The position numbers and the translations under genes are program-made. From positions 1 through 52,297 of the forward strand of contig JAJDXM010000091.1 in NCBI GenBank assembly GCA_022823225.1: a DNA stretch of 52,297 nt, read 5' to 3'. Under the pieces are notes generated by a model. The model did not search any database. It saw only the letters and a program-made list of their open reading frames with translations, and was not told where the DNA came from. Source of the DNA: Gemmatimonadota bacterium (GTDB lineage Bacteria; Gemmatimonadota; Gemmatimonadetes; Longimicrobiales; Gaopeijiaceae). Below are positions 1-6,828 of this stretch, piece after piece (positions within the stretch are counted from its first letter, which is position 1; each line of letters begins with the position of its first letter).

Positions 1-309
1 GACGAGCTGCGGTCCTACATCGGCGTCGAGACGGACACCGGACGCCACGAGACGGTGCGGCACAGCGAAGACGAGTGGGTGGTGGGCGACATCCACACGA
101 ACAGCGTCGAGGGCATCTGGAGCCTCTTCAAGCGTTCCATCATGGGTGCGTTCCACAAGATGAGCGTGAAGCACATGGACCGCTACCTCGAAGAGCTGGA
201 GTGGCGGTTCAATAACCGAAACAACCCCCACATCTTCCGCGACACGTTGGCACGGATCATGAACACCGACCCGCTGGAGTACCGGCGCCATTTGGTGAAC
301 GGGGAATAA
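1..309 (+). CDS. ISXO2-like transposase (IS1595 family), 3' part only
   Basis: The reading frame is open from base 1 and ends at TAA 307-309, so only the last 102 residues are present and the start lies outside the window. The segment matches the C-terminal part of the ISXO2-like DDE transposase domain: a 'NSVEGIWSLFKRSIMG' stretch (the region carrying the last catalytic acidic residue, here E in VEG) followed by 'HKMSVKHMDRYLEELEWRFNNR', typical of IS1595-family enzymes. These catalyse cut-and-paste transposition. I saw no terminal inverted repeat after the stop, so I cannot place the element's end. It may be an intact IS cut by the window or a domesticated remnant. Confidence 0.85.
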   Translation, partial: DELRSYIGVETDTGRHETVRHSEDEWVVGDIHTNSVEGIWSLFKRSIMGAFHKMSVKHMDRYLEELEWRFNNRNNPHIFRDTLARIMNTDPLEYRRHLVNGE

Positions 310-336
310 GCGGGCCGAACCGAAGACGGAGGCGGC

Positions 337-459
337 ATGAGCGACCAGAAGAGGAACGAGACCATTTGGGTGCTGGCCACCATCGCGTTCTTCCTGTTCT
401 GTCTCGGGATGCGGATCTACTGGAACATCACGATCAAGGGGAATCCGTTCACCGACTGA
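337..459 (+). CDS. Tiny single-span membrane protein
   Basis: A 40-residue protein with a good ribosome site (GGAGG six bases before ATG 337) begins 27 bases after the transposase stop. It has a hydrophilic N-terminus, one hydrophobic span at about residues 10-25 (IWVLATIAFFLFCLG) and a short C-terminal tail ending in GNPFTD. The product would be an inner-membrane microprotein. Its position and same orientation suggest co-transcription with the transposase or carriage as a passenger. I do not recognise a family. The clear Shine-Dalgarno and membrane-type composition argue that it is real despite its size. Confidence 0.6.
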   Translation: MSDQKRNETIWVLATIAFFLFCLGMRIYWNITIKGNPFTD

Positions 460-505
460 GTAGGGGGCGTTGACGTACGCTTGGAGGCTGCATAGCTTCG
501 CAGAG

Positions 506-579
506 TGCCCCCGGCGGGACTCGAACCCGCTACCCCACGCTTGGTAGGCGCGTGCTCTATCCGAATGAGCTACGGGGGC
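506..579 (-). tRNA. tRNA with anticodon ACC (would read GGU, Gly; body resembles tRNA-Arg)
   Basis: A full 74-base cloverleaf is visible on the minus strand: 7-bp acceptor stem (579-573 with 513-507, all paired), D stem GCTC/GAGC, anticodon stem of five pairs including one G-U, T arm GCGGG-TTCGAGT-CCCGC, and discriminator A. CCA is not encoded. The seven-base anticodon loop is CTACCAA, so bases 34-36 (545-543) are ACC, which formally reads glycine GGU. Bacterial tRNA-Gly normally carries GCC, UCC or CCC and a U discriminator; the A discriminator and overall shape look more like tRNA-Arg. It lies beside a transposase in accessory DNA. The structure is sound; the identity is uncertain. Confidence 0.88.
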
Positions 580-586
580 TTCGGCA

Positions 587-620
587 GACCCCACCGAGGA
601 TTGCCCTCTTCGGTGGGGTC
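587..620. terminator. Perfect 11-bp stem-loop beside the tRNA
   Basis: GACCCCACCGA (587-597) pairs perfectly with TCGGTGGGGTC (610-620) around a 12-base loop. There is only a weak T run after it on the plus strand. It lies just 5' of the tRNA on the tRNA's strand, so it cannot end the tRNA transcript. It may stop plus-strand reading from the transposase side or be part of a structured RNA. Confidence 0.5.
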
Positions 621-687
621 GCTGATTTCTACCCTCATTGCCGTGGACGGCGGTCGTCAACCACTTCACGACCACCCTTTCTACCAA

Positions 688-718
688 GGCCGGGAAGCTG
701 TCGAAGGCTTCCCGGCCT
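688..718 (+). terminator. Perfect 11-bp stem-loop
   Basis: GGCCGGGAAGC (688-698) and GCTTCCCGGCC (707-717) form an uninterrupted stem with an 8-base loop, followed by TCTCTC. It resembles an intrinsic terminator with a poor U tract. No gene that I can support ends directly before it. Confidence 0.5.
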
Positions 719-796
719 CTCTCGTACCCATTTCCGAGGTACGGGACGCCTTGCGCCCGCGTCTGGGCGCACCCCACAGGAGAGGAATGGACCCCC

Positions 797-949
797 ATGA
801 GCACAGTAGACACCCTCCGTGCGCACCTGAAGCGCGCCGAGAAGACCCTCGCGTATGTCCGGACCACGGGCCGGGACAGCACGTCCTATGTGCTCGACGT
901 GCTGGACGCCCGCAGACGGCTGGAGGAGGCCGTGAAGAAGGCAGCCTGA
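797..949 (+). CDS. Small charged helical protein, unknown function
   Basis: A 50-residue product starts at ATG 797, with AGGAG about 14 bases upstream (spacing a little long). It is rich in Arg, Lys, Leu and Glu and is predicted to be almost wholly helical, with two charged helices (TLRAHLKRAEKTLAYVR and YVLDVLDARRRLEEAVKKA). The gene is followed eleven bases later by a strong stem-loop, which supports it as a short monocistronic unit. The same frame stays open upstream to 638, but that extension has no ribosome site and odd composition. No family recognised. Confidence 0.5.
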   Translation: MSTVDTLRAHLKRAEKTLAYVRTTGRDSTSYVLDVLDARRRLEEAVKKAA

Positions 950-960
950 TCCCCCCCCAA

Positions 961-993
961 GGCCGGGGACGTGTCACAGCGTCTCCGGCCTTT
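961..993 (+). terminator. Intrinsic terminator-like hairpin after the 50-aa gene
   Basis: GGCCGGGGAC (961-970) pairs with GTCTCCGGCC (981-990), ten pairs with one G-U, followed by TTT. It lies 11 bases after the stop of the small gene at 797-949. Confidence 0.65.
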
Positions 994-1426
994 CCCGTGC
1001 GCTCTACATGAGGCCCGGACATGGAGCCGGGCCGTTGTGCCACCACTACGCAGGTGTCGCGAGAGGTTTCCGCCTGTTTACCTCTGGCCGTCCGGGAGCT
1101 ACCCGGTACGCCATTGGAATGAGGCTCTTGTATTGAGCGGATGACCCGACAGGGGCGGACACCCGCGCAGTTGTGGCGAAGGAACCGTAGGCCCGAGAAC
1201 GATCCGCCGCAAGTACTGCGCCCCTAGATATGGGGCCAAGAGGGCACATCTGCGGCCCATCTATGGCTCAATGGGGCGCGGACCCGAAAGGGGGGGTTCC
1301 TCTTGCGCCGCCATCATCCTGTTCCCATGATGGGAGGGACAAGCCCGAAGCCCCTCAGTTTTCCGGCCCATGTGCCGGCCGGAAGGGGGCAACGAACTTC
1401 CCTACCCAACAGAAAGGACGGGAACC
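994..1426. other. Non-coding stretch with minor hairpins
   Basis: I see no supportable gene here. It contains a 7-bp stem-loop (GGCCCGG 1012-1018 with CCGGGCC 1027-1033) and an 8-bp stem (TTCCGGCC 1361-1368 with GGCCGGAA 1377-1384) just before the next gene. Open frames across it lack ribosome sites and protein-like composition. Confidence 0.5.
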
Positions 1427-1960
1427 ATGAGAAAGGCTTGGAACACGCTGTTGAGCGCGACCCTCACCCTCACTGTTATCGGATGTGGTGGAGGCGACCC
1501 TGCGCCCGACTCGGACCCGTTGGCCGCGGACCTGATCAAGGCGGTGACGGCGAGCTACGCCGATTACCTTGACGAGGAGCCACGGCCGACCGGGGCAATC
1601 ATCCCGGACGCTTGGGACGACCTTCCCAACACAGTCGGCGGCGAGACCCTGAAGGAGGTGCTTACCGCGCACACCGCGAGCCAGCAAGGCGACCAACCGT
1701 GGATGGTTGATTTCTCTCGCTCCGCATTCTTTGCGGAGGTGTTTGCGGAGATCCCCGAGGGCGACATAGCGAGAAACGAGCTGCTGGTCGAAGTGCAGGA
1801 CCCAGAGTCGCCGAACTGCTGCCCCATCTTCGCCGTAGCGATGCAGCGGAGCGGTGGGGACTGGCGCGTGGGATCGGTGCGACAGGTGGGGCACGCAGCT
1901 TTTGGGAGCGTAGTGTTCTACCATGAGGAAAGGGGGGAAAGGGAGGAGACGAGAAAATGA
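1427..1960 (+). CDS. Small lipoprotein, unknown function
   Basis: ATG 1427 is preceded by AAAGGA at good spacing. The 177-residue product begins with a basic n-region and hydrophobic core ending in a lipobox VIGC, with the lipid-attachment Cys at residue 20 followed by GGGDPAPDSDP, a typical flexible tether. So it is probably a membrane-anchored lipoprotein. The mature part is acidic and soluble, contains a CC pair (SPNCCPIF) and ends in a Glu/Arg-rich tail. I do not recognise a family; the middle (WDDLPNTVGGETLKEVL and WRVGSVRQVG) looks like a small alpha/beta domain. Its stop overlaps the next ATG (ATGA at 1957-1960), so the two genes are translationally coupled. Confidence 0.7.
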   Translation: MRKAWNTLLSATLTLTVIGCGGGDPAPDSDPLAADLIKAVTASYADYLDEEPRPTGAIIPDAWDDLPNTVGGETLKEVLTAHTASQQGDQPWMVDFSRSAFFAEVFAEIPEGDIARNELLVEVQDPESPNCCPIFAVAMQRSGGDWRVGSVRQVGHAAFGSVVFYHEERGEREETRK

Positions 1961-2217
1961 AGCTGCTTTTTGGCCTTACCCTAACCCTTCTTTTCGCGCC
2001 GACTCCGTTCGACGCTGCCGACGCCACGCCGACCAGCACCCCTCCGGCACAGACGCATTGGTGGGGGAACGACGACATCAGGGCATGGATTCAGGCGTTC
2101 GAGGACGGTGCTGCCCTCGCCAAGGAGCTTGGCGACCTGAACTGCCACAACACCCTCACCTTTGCCGCGTGGGGTCTCACCTACACGCTCGGTTGGGGCC
2201 GTAGGCAGGGCGTCTGA
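1957..2217 (+). CDS. Small exported protein; possible first half of a split gene
   Basis: An 86-residue product is coupled to the upstream lipoprotein by an ATGA overlap. It has a clear Sec signal (MKLLFGLTLTLLFAPTPFDA, probable cleavage near A-D-A). The mature part is Trp-rich (HWWGNDDIRAWIQAF, AAWGLTYTLGWG). The TGA stop at 2215-2217 is followed in the same frame by an open stretch that encodes an HExxH zinc motif (2227-2424), so this may be the N-terminal half of one secreted zinc-protein gene interrupted by a stop. Confidence 0.55.
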   Translation: MKLLFGLTLTLLFAPTPFDAADATPTSTPPAQTHWWGNDDIRAWIQAFEDGAALAKELGDLNCHNTLTFAAWGLTYTLGWGRRQGV

Positions 2218-2226
2218 TGGCGGAGC

Positions 2227-2424
2227 ATGCCCGGTCTCAACGGACTAACGAACATTTGGACGCGGGGAGGAGAGGTCACCAGAGCGATCATCTACATCGA
2301 TCCCGCCTCGGATGACGTGGTTCGTACGACGATTCATGAAGCGTTGCACGTCGCGTGGGTATATGCTCCAGAGCATATGGTCTTTGGCGAAGCAGCGAAG
2401 TGCCGACACCATGTGGCCCTCTGA
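2227..2424 (+). pseudogene. HExxH (zinc-hydrolase-like) fragment, in frame with 1957-2217
   Basis: A 65-residue frame contains TTIHEALHVAWVYAPEH, an HExxH zinc-binding motif with nearby His residues, as in small phage- or plasmid-type metallopeptidase domains. GGAG lies only one base from ATG 2227, too close for efficient starting, and the frame is the same as the exported protein that stops at 2217. The simplest reading is a secreted HExxH protein split by the TGA at 2215-2217. A sequencing error, a natural nonsense mutation or two separate peptides are all possible. Confidence 0.45.
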
Positions 2425-2461
2425 CCGTCAGTAGACCACACTCCAGCTAGGGGCGCACAGC

Positions 2462-2496
2462 GAGGGCCCGTGGCGGGGAAACCGTCACGGGCCCTC
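2462..2496 (+). terminator. Perfect 11-bp stem-loop
   Basis: GAGGGCCCGTG (2462-2472) pairs with CACGGGCCCTC (2486-2496) around a 13-base loop, 37 bases after the HExxH fragment. It is a strong terminator-like hairpin without a T run. Confidence 0.6.
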
Positions 2497-2504
2497 CTGC
2501 GTTC

Positions 2505-2541
2505 ACGGCCAGCGACCGCTCATCGCGGCGCTGGCCGTTTC
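2505..2541 (+). terminator. 10-bp intrinsic terminator-like hairpin
   Basis: ACGGCCAGCG (2505-2514) pairs with CGCTGGCCGT (2529-2538), followed by TT. It is the second of two tandem strong hairpins separating the small secreted genes from the next membrane protein. Confidence 0.65.
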
Positions 2542-2591
2542 CTATTCCGGTATCCGCTTGACGCACAGAAAGGGGCAAGTAATCATGGAAC

Positions 2592-3179
2592 ATGACCGAG
2601 AAACGCAGATGGATCGTGGTTCGGGGTGCCAACTGGCTGGCCTCGATCCCCGGCACGATCCAAGACTGGAAGGGGATCGCCACGGGGATAACGGGCAGCC
2701 AAGTGAAGACCGCGTGTGTTCGGGTATCCCCCGCAGCGGCAGCGGCCCCACTGTGGTCCGAGCGGGTGAGGGGGTGGATCATGGATAACGACTACGGCGA
2801 TCTGATGCTGGTGGGTCTGGTCATCGTCGTCCATTTCGTCGTCGCCATCGGACTCGTGCTGTGGCTAGTCCGTCAGAAGGGCAAGGCTCAAGCGGCAGAG
2901 CAAGCGCGCCGCATCAACCGGCGCACATGGAGCGTCAGCAACGCCGAGAAGGTGTCGCCGGAGCTGGCGGCGGAGATCGTCCGCAACGAGCACGTTTCCT
3001 ATGTGCTGGTCGAGGAGTTCATCCGGCGCACTCCAGACGCGATCCAGAAGACCGAGGACGGCGGAATCGAGTTGGATCGGGCACGTCTGATTGCGTGGCT
3101 GGTCCGCTCAGAAAAGGGGGGCAAACCCCGTGAAAATCAACGAAAAATCAGGGGTCACGGTGCATCAAGAGTGCCATAA
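2592..3179 (+). CDS. Membrane-anchored protein of unknown function
   Basis: The frame gives 195 residues from ATG 2592 (AAAGGGG upstream) or 132 residues from ATG 2781 (GAGGGGGTGG just before it). Both starts have ribosome sites; the second gives a standard small protein with an N-terminal span. Residues 70-92 of the long form (LMLVGLVIVVHFVVAIGLVLWLV) form one membrane helix, followed by a basic stop-transfer (RQKGKAQ) and a helical cytoplasmic domain (NAEKVSPELAAEIVRNEHVSYVLVEEFIRRTPDAIQ) ending in a Lys/Arg-rich tail. No family recognised. Same strand as the preceding small genes but separated by two terminators. Confidence 0.55.
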   Translation: MTEKRRWIVVRGANWLASIPGTIQDWKGIATGITGSQVKTACVRVSPAAAAAPLWSERVRGWIMDNDYGDLMLVGLVIVVHFVVAIGLVLWLVRQKGKAQAAEQARRINRRTWSVSNAEKVSPELAAEIVRNEHVSYVLVEEFIRRTPDAIQKTEDGGIELDRARLIAWLVRSEKGGKPRENQRKIRGHGASRVP

Positions 3180-3310
3180 TCACCGGCTGGAAAAGCACGT
3201 CGGGGACGACGAATGAGCCGAAACCCCTATCCTTCTTGCGCAAACTGGCCGGATGGCATTATGCTTCATACCATGTCGCCCGGATTGCACCAACTAGATA
3301 ATCACCAGAC

Positions 3311-3345
3311 AACATGACATTTTGTAAAGTTTTCATTACATCGCT
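3311..3345 (+). promoter_or_regulatory. TGTAA-N8-TTACA dyad (PadR-type operator candidate) in a promoter region
   Basis: The 18-bp dyad TGTAA-N8-TTACA spans 3323-3340, ending 6 bases before ATG 3347. The surrounding block (ACAtGACAT..TGTAA.G....CATTACA) recurs at 16075-16107 upstream of the purine permease. The spacing of the ATGACA and TACATC elements (17 bp) fits a weak sigma-70-type promoter with the dyad across its spacer. An ATGT/ACAT-type dyad is typical of PadR-family repressors, so this is a candidate operator; the regulator is not in the window. Confidence 0.45.
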
Positions 3346-3346
3346 A

Positions 3347-3438
3347 ATGCGCACGCGCCGTAGAGGGTTGTGGCCCGCATCGACCGTCGGCATCGCACTC
3401 CCGCTCCTTGCGGGCCTCGCCGTGATGGGCTGTGGGGG
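3347..3438 (+). other. Lipoprotein signal peptide, out of frame with the gene it belongs to
   Basis: From ATG 3347 a frame encodes MRTRRRGLWPAS..ALPLLAGLAVMGC, a twin-basic start, hydrophobic core and lipobox, as expected for an exported lipoprotein. It then runs into a stop in its own frame at about 3506, while the long beta-lactamase/VanX frame begins at the same place one frame over. Removing one G from the five-G run at 3434-3438 joins them as ..MGC-GETGAGS... Either the assembly has an extra G or the gene is frameshifted. Confidence 0.7.
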
Positions 3439-5822
3439 AAACCGGCGCCGGGTCGTTCCCGCAGACGGCAGCCCGCGCCGGCTTCGCCGAGGTCACGGAT
3501 GCGCTTGAAGACATGATCGAGCGCGAACGCGAGCAGAAGGGGCTGGCCGCGGTGTCGATCGCGCTGGTCGACTCGGCGGGAGTCGTCTGGGCCGCCGGAT
3601 TCGGCGAGCAGTCGCCCGGCGTCCCTTCCACGGCGGAGACCGTCTACCGGGTCGGGTCGGTGTCCAAGCTCTTCACCGACATCGCGGTCATGCAGCTGGC
3701 CGAGCGGGGCGAGATCGACATCGACGCGCCGGTGCGCGGCTATCTGCCCGACTTTGCGCCGGACAACCGTTCCGGCACGGCGATCACGCTGCGGCAGCTG
3801 ATGTCGCATCGGTCGGGGCTGATCCGCGAGCCGCCGGCGGGCCACTACTTCGACGACACCGGCACCGATCTCGGGGCTACGATCGCCAGCCTGAACGGGA
3901 CTCCGCTGGTCTACGAGCCGGAGACCCGCATCAAGTACTCGAACGCCGGGATCGCGGTCGTGGGCTATGCCCTGGAGGTCACGCAGGGCGAGCCATTTGC
4001 GGACTACGTGAAGCGCGCCGTCCTCGATCCCCTGGGGATGACGAACAGCGCGTTCGTGCCGGACCCCGCGGTCGTCAACGATCTCGCCCATGCCTACATG
4101 TGGGGGTTCGACCGGCCGGATTTCGACGCGCCCGGCTTCGAACTCGGCATGGCCCCGGCCGGCAGCATGTACTCCACGGTCCTGGACCTCGCGCGCTTCA
4201 TCGGCGTGATGTTCCAGCGTGGGGATGGGCTCCTCTCGCCCGCGACCCTCGAAACGATGTGGACGCCCCAGTTCGCCGAGTCGGGCGCGACCGGCGGCTA
4301 CGGGCTCGGCTTCGCGGTGCAGGAGCGGTTCGGCGAGCGCTGGCTCGGCCACGGCGGGGCCATCTACGGGTTTTCGACGCAGCTCGCCTTCCTGCCCGAC
4401 GCGCGGCTCGGTGTGGTCGTGGTTTCCGCCGTCGACGGCACCAACACCTTCACCAGCCGCGTGACAGACGCGGCGCTGGCCCTCATGCTGGCGGCGCGCA
4501 ACGGTGAGCCCGTCCCCAAGGCACCCCTTCGCGGCACCGACCCCATGCCACCGGCTCTCTCCCTGGCGCTGGAAGGCACCTACGGCGCCGGCGACCGCGC
4601 CCTCGACCTCGATCACCGCGCCGGCCGCCTCTTCATGACCCCCGCGCGGGGCGGCGCCACCGTCGAGATCCGCTCGCGCGCCGACACCCTCATCGTGGAC
4701 GACCGCGTCAGCTTCGGCGCCCGCTATCTCGTTGACGGCGGGAACGGCACGGGGACCGGCGCCCAGGCAAACATTGCTTCGCCCACGGAGGCCCAGCCAG
4801 CCATTCCCTCGCCCACCGCCCTCATCCCGCTGGCCGCCGATGGCGACCCCGGCGACCCCCTCCCCCGCCAGCCCCCCTCCCCCCGCCCCCCACCCCCGCC
4901 ACCACACTGGCACGGCCTCATCGGCGAATACGGCTGGGACCACAACGTCCTCTACATCATGGAGCGCGGTGGGCGCCTTCACGCGCTCATCGAGTGGTTC
5001 TTCCTGTACCCGCTCACCGAGATCTCGCGCGATGTGTACGCCTTCCCCGATTGGGGGCTCTACCACGGCGAGCGCCTGGTCTTCGCGCGGGGCGACGCGG
5101 ACCGCGCCACCTCGGTCGTCGCCGCGTCCGTCCTCTTCCCCCGCCGCGACGTCGGCACCGAGGCCGGCGGCACCTTCCGCATCGACCCCGTTCGCCCGGT
5201 CGACGAACTCCGCGCCGAAGCCCTCGCCGCGACCCCGCCCCCCGAGCCCGGCCCCTTCCGCGACTCCGAACTCGTGGAGGTCGCTTCGCTGGAGCCCGGC
5301 ATCCTCCTCGACGTCCGCTACGCGACCACGAACAATTTCATGTCGTCGGTCTTCTACGACGAGCCGCGGGTTTTCCTGCAGCGTCCCGCGGCCGAGGCGG
5401 TCGTGCGCGCGCACCGGGCCCTCGCCGAGCACGGCTACGGCCTGCTCCTCCACGACGGATACCGGCCCTGGTACGTCACGAAGATGTTCTTCGACGCCAC
5501 CCCCGAGTCGCAGAAGATCTTCGTGGCCAATCCGGCGAACGGTTCGCGGCACAACCGAGGCTCGGCGATCGACCTGACCCTGTACGACCTCGCAACCGGC
5601 GAGCCGGTGGACATGGTGGGCACCTACGACGAGTTCTCGCCGCGCTCGTTCCCCGACTACCCGGGCGGCACCTCGCGGCAGCGCTGGCTGCGCGAGCTCC
5701 TGCGCCGCGCGATGGAGGCGGAGGGGTTCACGGTATACGAAGCCGAGTGGTGGCACTTCGACCACGAGGACTGGCGCGAGTACGCGATCCAGAACGCGAC
5801 CTTTGGCGAACTCCACCGGTAG
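3432..5822 (+). CDS. Class C beta-lactamase-like serine hydrolase fused to a VanX-type D-Ala-D-Ala dipeptidase
   Basis: The 796-residue frame holds two enzymes. The N-terminal 390 or so residues are a class C beta-lactamase/penicillin-binding-type hydrolase with SVSK (S76, K79), YSN (169-171) and HGG (307-309). After a Pro-rich linker (about 445-485) and a C-terminal beta region of the esterase type comes an M15D dipeptidase domain (about 600-796): SRHNRGSAID with H707 and D714, and EAEWWH with E772 and H775, matching VanX zinc and catalytic residues. Both act on D-Ala-D-Ala peptides, so a role in peptidoglycan peptide trimming or recycling is likely. GTG 3432 is only the formal start; the true N-terminus is probably the lipoprotein signal at 3347, separated by a one-base frameshift at 3434-3438, which would place the enzyme outside the inner membrane. 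Confidence 0.88.
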   Translation: MGETGAGSFPQTAARAGFAEVTDALEDMIEREREQKGLAAVSIALVDSAGVVWAAGFGEQSPGVPSTAETVYRVGSVSKLFTDIAVMQLAERGEIDIDAPVRGYLPDFAPDNRSGTAITLRQLMSHRSGLIREPPAGHYFDDTGTDLGATIASLNGTPLVYEPETRIKYSNAGIAVVGYALEVTQGEPFADYVKRAVLDPLGMTNSAFVPDPAVVNDLAHAYMWGFDRPDFDAPGFELGMAPAGSMYSTVLDLARFIGVMFQRGDGLLSPATLETMWTPQFAESGATGGYGLGFAVQERFGERWLGHGGAIYGFSTQLAFLPDARLGVVVVSAVDGTNTFTSRVTDAALALMLAARNGEPVPKAPLRGTDPMPPALSLALEGTYGAGDRALDLDHRAGRLFMTPARGGATVEIRSRADTLIVDDRVSFGARYLVDGGNGTGTGAQANIASPTEAQPAIPSPTALIPLAADGDPGDPLPRQPPSPRPPPPPPHWHGLIGEYGWDHNVLYIMERGGRLHALIEWFFLYPLTEISRDVYAFPDWGLYHGERLVFARGDADRATSVVAASVLFPRRDVGTEAGGTFRIDPVRPVDELRAEALAATPPPEPGPFRDSELVEVASLEPGILLDVRYATTNNFMSSVFYDEPRVFLQRPAAEAVVRAHRALAEHGYGLLLHDGYRPWYVTKMFFDATPESQKIFVANPANGSRHNRGSAIDLTLYDLATGEPVDMVGTYDEFSPRSFPDYPGGTSRQRWLRELLRRAMEAEGFTVYEAEWWHFDHEDWREYAIQNATFGELHR

Positions 5823-6714
5823 CCCGCGCCGACGCGGCGGCTCTCACCTCCTCGTCGACCTCGGGCTGATCCTCACCGCCACGATCTGGGGCCTCAACTT
5901 CACCGTGGTGAAGGCCGCCCTCGCGGAAATCGGACCGCTGGCGTTCAACGCGCTGCGCTTCCCGTGCGCGGCGGTGGCCGTCTGGTTCCTCATCCGGGCA
6001 ACCGGACGGCGCATGCTGCCGCCCCGCAAGGACTGGGGCATCGTCCTGCTGCTGGCCCTGATCGGCCACGTCGCCTTTCAGATCGGCTTCATCTTCGGAC
6101 TCGACCGCACGGCCACCGGCAATGCGGCCCTGCTGCTCTCCACGAGCCCCGTCTGGGTGCTTGTGATTTCCTTCACAATGGGGCGCGAGCGCTTCAACTT
6201 GCGCGTCCTCCTCGGCGTCCTCGGCACGCTGGCCGGGATGGTGATCCTGATCTCGGGGGGCGATCAGGAGATGGGCACCGCCAGGCTCGGCGATCTCCTC
6301 GTACTCGGTGCGGCGGTCTCCTGGGGCGCCTACACCGTCCTCGGCCGCCGGCTCACCAAGCGGCGCGGCGCGCTGCAGATGACCGCGTGGACGCTGTGGG
6401 CCGGACTGCCCTTCATCGTGCTGGCCGGAGTCCCCGACCTCCTGCGCACCGATTGGAACGCCGTGTCGCTGCAGGCGTGGCTCGGCGTGGTGTATGCCGG
6501 CGTGTTCGCGATCGGGATCGCCTACCTGCTGTGGTACCGGGGGGTGCGCGTCATCGGACAGAACCGCACTTCCGTGTACCAGAACCTCGTCCCGGTCGTC
6601 GCGCTTCTCAGCGCCTGGCTGTGGCTCTCGGAGACGCCGACCGCGCAGCAGGTGATCGGGGCCTGCGTGATCCTCGGCGGGGTCGTGGTGGCAAGGCGGT
6701 CACGGCGACGCTGA
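5803..6714 (+). CDS. EamA-family (DMT superfamily) metabolite exporter
   Basis: A 303-residue, ten-helix membrane protein with two EamA repeats. The first opens with GLILTATIWGLNFTVVKAAL and the second with GDLLVLGAAVSWGAYTVLGRRL; the end (GACVILGGVVVARRSRRR) is the usual basic cytoplasmic tail. Members export amino acids, nucleosides or drugs; the substrate cannot be read from sequence. TTG 5803 is the only plausible start before the first helix, and it lies 20 bases inside the 3' end of the beta-lactamase/VanX gene, so translation is probably coupled. This suggests an exporter expressed with the D-Ala-peptide enzyme. Confidence 0.85.
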   Translation: MANSTGSPRRRGGSHLLVDLGLILTATIWGLNFTVVKAALAEIGPLAFNALRFPCAAVAVWFLIRATGRRMLPPRKDWGIVLLLALIGHVAFQIGFIFGLDRTATGNAALLLSTSPVWVLVISFTMGRERFNLRVLLGVLGTLAGMVILISGGDQEMGTARLGDLLVLGAAVSWGAYTVLGRRLTKRRGALQMTAWTLWAGLPFIVLAGVPDLLRTDWNAVSLQAWLGVVYAGVFAIGIAYLLWYRGVRVIGQNRTSVYQNLVPVVALLSAWLWLSETPTAQQVIGACVILGGVVVARRSRRR

Positions 6715-6764
6715 GCACATTGCGATTCCGCGCCCGTCCGAACGAATCGGCTCCGCTGGGCATG

Positions 6765-6793
6765 TTGACCGTATCCCTCTCCGCCACTAGCGT
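6765..6793 (+). promoter_or_regulatory. Candidate sigma-70 promoter for the methyltransferase gene
   Basis: TTGACC (6765-6770), a 17-base spacer and TAGCGT (6788-6793) lie 35 bases before the methyltransferase start in a 114-base gap. The -35 is good and the -10 is weak. Confidence 0.35.
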
Positions 6794-6828
6794 TCCGGGG
6801 CCCGACCCCCAACAGGATACCAACGCCG

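Noticed and set aside
470-498. Promoter TTGACG-17-TAGCTT upstream of 506
   Set aside because: The -10 matches poorly and it would drive transcription antisense to the tRNA; not enough support.
3336-5816. Long (826-codon) minus-strand open frame
   Set aside because: It is the antisense shadow of the beta-lactamase/VanX gene, with Gly/Arg/Val/Glu-biased composition and no motif; the plus-strand product is clearly functional.
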